Shown here piece by piece: positions 57,461-64,000 of a stretch of DNA of 64,000 nucleotides (position 1 is its first letter; every line of letters starts with the position of its first letter). The DNA comes from Alectoria sarmentosa (lineage: Eukaryota; Ascomycota; Lecanoromycetes; Lecanorales; Parmeliaceae): contig WOGZ01000083.1 of the NCBI GenBank assembly GCA_009733775.1, positions 1-64,000 on the forward strand, in the 5' to 3' direction. A program made the position numbers and the translations under genes. Under the pieces are notes generated by a model. The model made no database searches, was not told the origin of the DNA, and saw only the letters and a program-made list of their open reading frames with translations.

Positions 57461-60400
57461 TCAGTGATGTCTAACGGAGCTGAAAATACCGAGAGGTCTG
57501 TCCTTGATTCCTTCATCAAACACGCATTTTACGCACGGGTATGCTCTTGTGACCATTGATCGTCGACACTGCTGATAGTCAACCAGTGCTGCAGTTTGAA
57601 ACTTCATCTCAGACCAGTGGAGCGTTGGGACTCTGGAGAGATGCAATGGCCCAAGGATGTTATGTATGTGTTTTGGGGAGATGGACCGCGAGCAGCTACC
57701 GAAGGGAGCCGGAAAATTGTTCCAATCCTAGACACGTTATCAATGGAACCATCGGTGAATTAGACAATCCCTCGATGGTCAATACTGTTCCGGAGCACTC
57801 ACTGCGTTAGGCGCATCGAATGAAGACACATGCCAAACGATGGTTCTCATAGCTATAGCAATAGGACTAGGTCCTAGAAGCACCGCTAGCCTTGCCATCT
57901 GTCTTCTACACTATGTAAGCATCATGCGCATCTGATCTATATCAATGCAAAAGCTAGGCGTCAGAATGCGACTTTGGGACTCAGATCACGGGCTTTGAGA
58001 AGGACAACAATCAGGCATTGGGCTTGATTTGACTTTGAGTGGTGGTGGATGGGAAGAATTGACATGCAAAGGAGGATAAAGGAAGGTTGGAAGGACAGGA
58101 ACGATGTATGGTCATACGGTATTTTCTCGTCTGGTCTTAGGCATCATCACTGTTCGTGGCAACAGCTTGACGATGGTGGCGAAAAATTGATCGAAACGAT
58201 GGCGAATTCTTTCCCGGAACCTCCAAGATTCTATTGGAATTGGGTATATAGAACTTCGAACTGAGGACTATCACTAGGGGGCTGCCAAATCCCTGCAGGA
58301 TTATTCCACGTCTTGTTTGTTCTTGTTATGTACCTGTACCAGGGATTTCTTTTATCGTCATAGACAAGCAGCACTTCATGGTTGGACTGTATGTGCAGCC
58401 CGCTGACGCGTGTAAATAGGCCAACCATGGGATAGTGGAGGTGACTGCTGGGTCCTTAGTTAAGAGAGGGTCGGAGAGTAAACCTCCTCGGCCTCGAAGA
58501 TTGCTCCGCTGTCCTCACGTATAGTACTCAAGGCTACGCGACCCTCGAAATGAAGATCAGAAACAGGAGGCATTGTCTCAAAGGGGACGACTCATTGCAG
58601 GTTGACGTCCCTGCATCGTTGCGAAATAAGGAGAGGTGATGGATGTGGACAGTCTGGGGAGAGATGCCCGTTTCCACTGCTCTCTAGACCATTGGAGCCT
58701 TTTGCGATTGTCTGCAGAATACCATTCCGCTCCAAAAACCCCCCTTCCTGTGAAGCATGTATTTTTGGCAGAGGAGAGGCGTGTTTGAGAGTGGTACGTT
58801 CCTGTAACATGTCGTGTCTAGCTGCACAACCAAAATCCAGTGACATGGGACAGCAGAAATGGAGATGACAAAACTCGTCAGGCCCGATTGGCTGCACCCA
58901 GAAATCATGATGTGGAAAAGTCCGAAACGTCAAATAATGCGTTGGTACGAAGAAGACGGTTAGTGGATGATTGAAAGTAGTAAGACGGAAGAAGGTCCGC
59001 AGATGCCATGTTCAATGTTGAATACTTGCCCAGGTCGCATCGTACTCTACCTGGCCGCGCAGACAGAAGAGGGTGTGTGTGTGCCTCTGGGGCTTGTCCT
59101 GTGCAGATTGCAGGACTCAGTCTGCACGAATGTTAGAATGGAAAGATGGAGTGGCACGGGGGGCAGAAGAGTGTGCTCGGGGAATAATGTCTTGTCTTTT
59201 TGGAAGAGTGGAGGCCAGATGTTGAGTCTCAGAGTGAAAGATGCTATGGACACTACACTCTGCGAGGGCACTTTGATTAAATCGCTTAAATCTTTCGAGA
59301 CTAAGGTATTTTGAATCCAGGAGTGTATCACTATTCCACATTCTAATTTTCGACTGTTACTGATAATGATACTATTGTTATTATTATAATTTCGAGGCAG
59401 AGAATGACAATAGACAAATCCTCAAAGTCAAAACGGTGTCATGTCTCTCTTTCAGGCCGAGCCACGCACCGGTAGTGATACTGCTGAGAGATGTTCAGAG
59501 GTAACCTTCTATTTTCATCCGGCACCCATTGGCTAAACGTACTATTTCCTCATCCCCAACACTACGCTATGCTCCCAGATGCATGGAACAAGGTATGCAC
59601 GACATCACGACTTGAAAAGTGAGACATGCATGCAAGCAAGCAAAATAGTTACATGGGGTAAAAGTAAGACCATGGAGACCTGACTCGAAACGAATCGACG
59701 GTAGGACGAGGTAAGATAGGTAGGCGTATCTTACTTGGAGCACTGACCACAATGGTCTGAAAACAGGTCTCGATTCAATCCCAGGCAGACGTGTGTATGA
59801 AGATCGGACATGGTCTACTCTACAGTGGAGAGAAATTGATGACCTCGGAAGCTCGTTGGTGAGGTAAATCTCGACCACATTGACCATATGGAAACAAAAG
59901 GTCAATGCTTGTGGTGTTGACTGAGGAGTCGTGCCGGGGGATAATGGTAGATGGGCCCCGAGAATCGTTGCAAATGAAGTGGTTGCGCTTTGAGCTCAAC
60001 CGAAACGAGCCCCGTGGGTTTCATGTATTCTTGGAAAGAAGGAAGGATGAAGTTTTAGGAGTATTCTATATATGCGATATGCGACGTGCAGATCTCGGGA
60101 GTGCTTCTGTACCTACCTTACTTTAGGGTGGCGGTGCGAGACGGCTATTGAACGGTCTGCTTCTGCAGCGTGGGGGAGAGAAGTAGGTACAGTCCAAGGG
60201 GGTTTAAGCCCACTGTATCAGATGGTTATTATTATCATTGGGTTCGTCGATGCCTTCCACTCTCCTGTTGACGCCATGCAAGATAGAGGACCTAGCGGCC
60301 ACATCGGAGACTGGGTTCCTGCAGGCTGCGCGGTCAACGGATGGTAGGGACTGGGGAGCATATAGCCGCAGCAATGACAGAAGGAATTGATTACATCGTG

Positions 60401-60813
60401 GCATACGTTGGAGAATTTTGGTCCGACATGCAAGAGTGGCTTTGACCCATTATATTGAAACCAGTCGCGTGAGAGGTGGCACAAGACAGTGTAGTAGTCG
60501 GTGACATTGATTCCATGTATCAGTATCAATACCCGCAAACACCTTTGAGACGGCTTTCCTTCGTCAGCATGCTCTCTGGAGGGTCTACTCGGCACTAGAG
60601 GTTTCTAATAAATTACACGAAGAGAAAAAGGGAGAAATTGAGGAATGGAAGAAATAATGGAAGAAAGAATGGAATTAATTGGAAGAAAGAAGAAATGAAA
60701 AGAAGGGAAATTAATGAAGAGATAAAAAGCCAGGTGAGCAGGGCCTTGTGTTGATCAAAGCTGAGCAGTATCTGACGACCTCGGTCTTTGTGCATCCAGA
60801 GGGGAGCCCTCCT

Positions 60814-60837
60814 CAGCGAGGCAGCGAGGCAGCGAGG
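60814..60837. repeat. (CAGCGAGG)3
   Basis: Three tandem copies of an octamer. Confidence 0.6.
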
Positions 60838-60924
60838 CATGGAATCAGTTGTGCCCTCCATTTTGATTCGAATTATTGAATAAGTATTTTGAAAACAAGG
60901 GAAAACAAGGGAAGGCAGTGAGGC

Positions 60925-60958
60925 CCTTTTTTCCTTTTTTCCTTTTTTCCTTTTTTCC
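60925..60958. repeat. (CCTTTTTT)4 tract
   Basis: Four tandem units plus CC form a strong pyrimidine tract next to purine-rich sequence. Confidence 0.75.
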
Positions 60959-62431
60959 ATGTTCCCGGGCGGAAATTTATCATCTATGGGGCACGTGGGA
61001 ACTTGTACAATTACTTTAAACTCGGAACGTGCATCAACATGCATAAGGTAAGTACCTTAATTGCTTCTTTTGCTGGGATTAGGAACCATTACATAAGGTA
61101 ATCAAGGTATCTGCCTATCTTAGGTACTTGACTGGCTCCTGGCTCATCCAGGGTCTGGGTCCTGGATGCACCAACTTCAATTGATGACAAGGTTACCTCA
61201 GCCAGCTAGCTAGCTATCTTCACGCTTGAGCTTACTTTGCACAAGACTAAAGCCAAAGCGATTGCGGCCAGTGAGACAAAGATCCCAGACGAAATCAAGT
61301 CATTGAAAAATGATACTTTGTATTCATGACGGGCTTGAGGAGAGGACGATGGGTTGTACAAGGTCCTCGATGTCGGTACCTTATTACTACAGGTACATAC
61401 TTGGAAGCTATGTATTATCCTTCCATCTAGATCTGATCGAACTGCGTCCGTCACCCGGTAGAATCATCCCGCTCGCAGACGGCCCTCGGGCAGCGGAAGC
61501 GGGAGTTCATGGCGAATCTGCGGCTCCCAACCTGCTGGGTCTCCCAAGTGACGGTGTCATCTCATGCATTATCAATCATTATTAATTCTCACTAATTGTT
61601 ACTATTCCGTGTCTCCAAGTTGAAGGCGTATAGGTAGCATATCAGACCTCACCGCCAGCATCGACTCCAAAAACATCGACTTGATCTGCTCGGAATCCAA
61701 TGACTCCTCCCCTTGCCTCTTTGGACCTTCCCCCGTTCGCCCTGTTGAGATCTGCAGGGATTTGTTTGAAATGGAGAAAGCTGGTCCGGCCCTGCAGGAC
61801 CTTCTCGCTGGCTGCCTCGCTGGCATGACGGTCCGAAACTGGTAAAAGCTGCGAGGCCTCTGATCAGCTTCTAGATGTCCGGGATGCTTTCTCCGCAAGA
61901 TCGCCCGCCCGCGTGTAGGTCTCGCTCGTGGGTCAGCAGGGACTAAAGACGTCATACCATCCTGATTCTCAACGAATGATGACGATCTCAATGAGACAAA
62001 TAATGTTGATCTCCCCATGTCCGTCCTCGTCGGTGTGATTCGGGCAAAGCAATATCAGTCCTATCTTGGGACAAGCAATCCTTCGCACATTTTCCAACGC
62101 TCGTGAAGTACAAGTGAAATAGGTTATGTTTGTATTGATGATGCCTCGGTAGGCTTGATTTTTGTGCTGTAAGCATGTTTAAGGCTGACGAATCTAAACG
62201 AATGACGAAGGGGCAGAATTGTCGGTTAATGATCCGAACAACGAAATGTGGAGATTCCGACATGGAGAATAAAGTAAGGCTTGGCCGTGATTGAGCAGGC
62301 TAATCATCTTCGCTTAACTTAATCTGGCGCACCAATCATGATTTAAGAAGGCTCAGTGCTCGTGTTGGATGATCTAACCGGTTATGACTGTTTGCAGAGG
62401 CAATACTCTGTTGCAACTGCCAGTGTCAAAG

Positions 62432-62450
62432 CACACACACACACACACAC
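62432..62450. repeat. (CA)9 microsatellite
   Basis: A perfect CA dinucleotide run. Confidence 0.8.
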
Positions 62451-63695
62451 AACATACGACGTTCTGGGATGGATTCGGCCTGGACTCAAGCCCATAATAA
62501 ATTCCACAAAGGACTTGGGGGGGAGGGAGGCAGGTACAGGCGACTCTGACTTGTCTTGCACGCTTGGAAGGGCAGGTGTCTGTGACGAGACTAAGTCGGT
62601 AGGCGCATGATTTGTATATTTGACCAAGGTACTAAACATTGGCTCGGCGGTCGATCCGTTGATCATTTCACGTGCTTGACGTGGGAGCTGTAGATCTCCA
62701 AATTCCTGGAAATATTACCCGCAAACGCCAAAAGCAAAATCCTACATTGTAACATCACATCAGGCTGTGCACCTCGTATCCTCTCAATTTATTAAGCACC
62801 GCAATCACCATCGTGCCCTCGTTTCCTCTTATTGCCGCAAAAACGACAATCAAACACTTGAGGAGTACACACCCAAACTCTCTCTCTATTTCTCTATCCC
62901 TCTACCCCAGAGTAAGTGAAGCGAGTGAAGCGATGGACTGGATTGGCTCGAGCATTTCAGGAACCGGATCTTAACGGTTAGGCACAGCGCGGTCGGCGGA
63001 GAGGCGCAGAATTCTCCGATGATGGACGACTGTCGGCACTGAAACAACCGCCCAATGGGTTAGATCCAGGGTACCTCTTAAAGGAGGTAGGTAGGTAGCC
63101 CTCTTAGCTACTGGACTGGCCTGTGGCACGAAGTACTTGCCTTGTAACTTCAGTGACAGTGGCTTGATAAGAGTGTAATTTTTTTGCTGATCTTGATCAT
63201 GCTTTGCCTGCCCCCAGGTCCAGAGGTACTTTCCAATCATCTTTACCGACACTTATGATTTTGGTCGTCGCTAGTTGTTCGTTTATTTAAATTTAATCGC
63301 CTTTAGTCCCAAGCTAAGTGGGAAAGGCCAAAGAGAAAGAGCTGTGAAGACTGCACAGCAATAATAGTGACAGGTGCATGGTCTTCCAGCTCGCTCAAAC
63401 ATGGCCCCCTGCAAGCTGCAAGGTTGCGTTTTGGGAAGGTGGATGGAAGACTGAAGAGGTAAGTAAGATGTTACTTACTTATGAAGGATTATTGTTCGAG
63501 CTTATTACACCCCACCATCATCGGAAGCCATGCTTTTAGTCCTTACGCAGACGCCCATTTGATTTAATATTCCATTATTACCAGGGTTTCGGTAGGGCAA
63601 AGTCCTCTCTCACTAGTCATCCTAGCAGTAAAGGAAGCGAGTGGCAGGTTACATCTCTAAAATGTAAACTGACAAGGTCCAGTAATAGTGGTGGT

Positions 63696-63780
63696 AATGA
63701 TGATGATGATAATGATGATAATGATAATGATAATGATAATAATCATAATCATAATCATAATAGTAATAGTAATAGTTATA
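63696..63780. repeat. Compound trinucleotide/hexanucleotide microsatellite
   Basis: A GAT/ATGATA/ATCATA/ATAGTA chain with gradual unit change over about 85 bp. It encodes an isoleucine run on the minus strand, which is an artefact. Confidence 0.8.
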
Positions 63781-64000
63781 CTAATGGTGATAATAATTAT
63801 GCTGCTTGATGAATTGCTGGGCGGAAAATAGCGAAGCCTGTCGTTGGTTCTCTTCATATATCCGGTCCACTGCTCCTGCCTTGCACACCATCTCGGACTA
63901 TTTTATCATTTGTTATCAATTAATTGCTTTATTGTTGTTATTTTTATTATTGCCTTCCTTACATTCTGGAGACACTGGTGGAGGGAGCTACAGGACCCTT

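Larger units (their letters stand above)
57461..63999. other. 6.5 kb without a supportable gene
   Basis: Only short, overlapping ORFs are present, none with a recognised domain or consistent splicing. Base composition is normal, unlike 1-9376, so RIP is not the reason. It holds several microsatellites and purine- or pyrimidine-rich tracts, for example 60605-60720 and 60880-60958. A 65-codon minus ORF at 58231-58428 looks protein-like but stays unidentified. Non-coding RNA, UTRs of a gene beyond the window or further decayed genes are possible. Confidence 0.5.

Noticed and set aside
58231..58428. 65-codon minus ORF (VLLVYDDKRNPWYRYITR)
   Set aside because: Coherent-looking but unidentified, with no upstream exon found; could be a gene fragment.
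60613..61044. 143-codon minus ORF with a hydrophobic C-terminus
   Set aside because: The hydrophobic end is the translation of a GGAAGAAA-type purine tract, not a membrane domain.
62971..63252. Small minus ORF beginning MSVKMIGKYLWTWGQAKHDQ
   Set aside because: The first 40 residues look protein-like but no family is recognised and the rest is atypical. Would need transcript evidence.
63657..63857. Poly-isoleucine ORF
   Set aside because: Translation of a microsatellite.
1..63999. tRNA, rRNA, CRISPR array or biosynthetic cluster
   Set aside because: None recognised by eye; a covariance-model tRNA scan was not possible here.

Overview
This window comes from a filamentous ascomycete (Pezizomycotina). 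The genes have short spliceosomal introns, mostly 46-75 nt, with GTRNGY-type donors and CTRAC-like branch points. The proteins are typical of Ascomycota (Fmp46, Hsp9/12, a Dbf2/SidB NDR kinase, a Rec8 kleisin). The first 9.4 kb carries the AT-saturation left by repeat-induced point mutation (RIP), a process of this group. I cannot fix the class from sequence alone. All gene models below were spliced by eye, so boundaries may be off by one or two bases.

Layout. 1-9376: an AT-rich, RIP-destroyed repeat block with no usable ORF. On the + strand at about 3.1-5.4 kb it still shows the endonuclease and reverse-transcriptase signatures of a Tad-like LINE. 9377-9501: a GC-normal tail ending in five AATC units, the probable LINE 3' end. 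9.5-53 kb: normal euchromatin. It holds an RRM protein (-), ARPC4 (-), UBP6 (+), a two-domain fasciclin protein (-), an acyl-protein thioesterase (+), a peroxisomal PMP20-type peroxiredoxin (+), FMP46 (+), a 1.8k-residue disordered RRM protein (+), a DBF2/SidB kinase (-), REC8 (+), a decayed FMN-dependent 2-hydroxyacid dehydrogenase (+), a CREG-like secreted protein (+), a WBP11-like protein (-), HSP9/12 (-), a Roadblock dynein light chain (-), IPI1 (+), SUB2 (-) and RPR2 (+). 54.4-57.5 kb: two more decayed genes, a GNAT acetyltransferase with a nonsense codon and a badly frameshifted histidine acid phosphatase. 57.5-64 kb: no supportable gene, several microsatellites and low-complexity tracts.

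How the genes relate. They do not form an operon or a metabolic cluster. Many are divergent pairs that share one upstream region: ARPC4/UBP6, fasciclin/APT1, DBF2/REC8, Roadblock/IPI1 and SUB2/RPR2. The general theme is housekeeping: actin nucleation, proteasome-linked deubiquitination, septation signalling, meiotic cohesion, ribosome assembly, mRNA export and RNase P. I found no biosynthetic cluster, CRISPR-like array or clearly new system. The least ordinary content is the RIP block with its un-mutated LINE tail, the three pseudogenes whose splice sites or motifs survive, two GC-AG introns, and two 54-nt introns that could be retained without breaking the frame.
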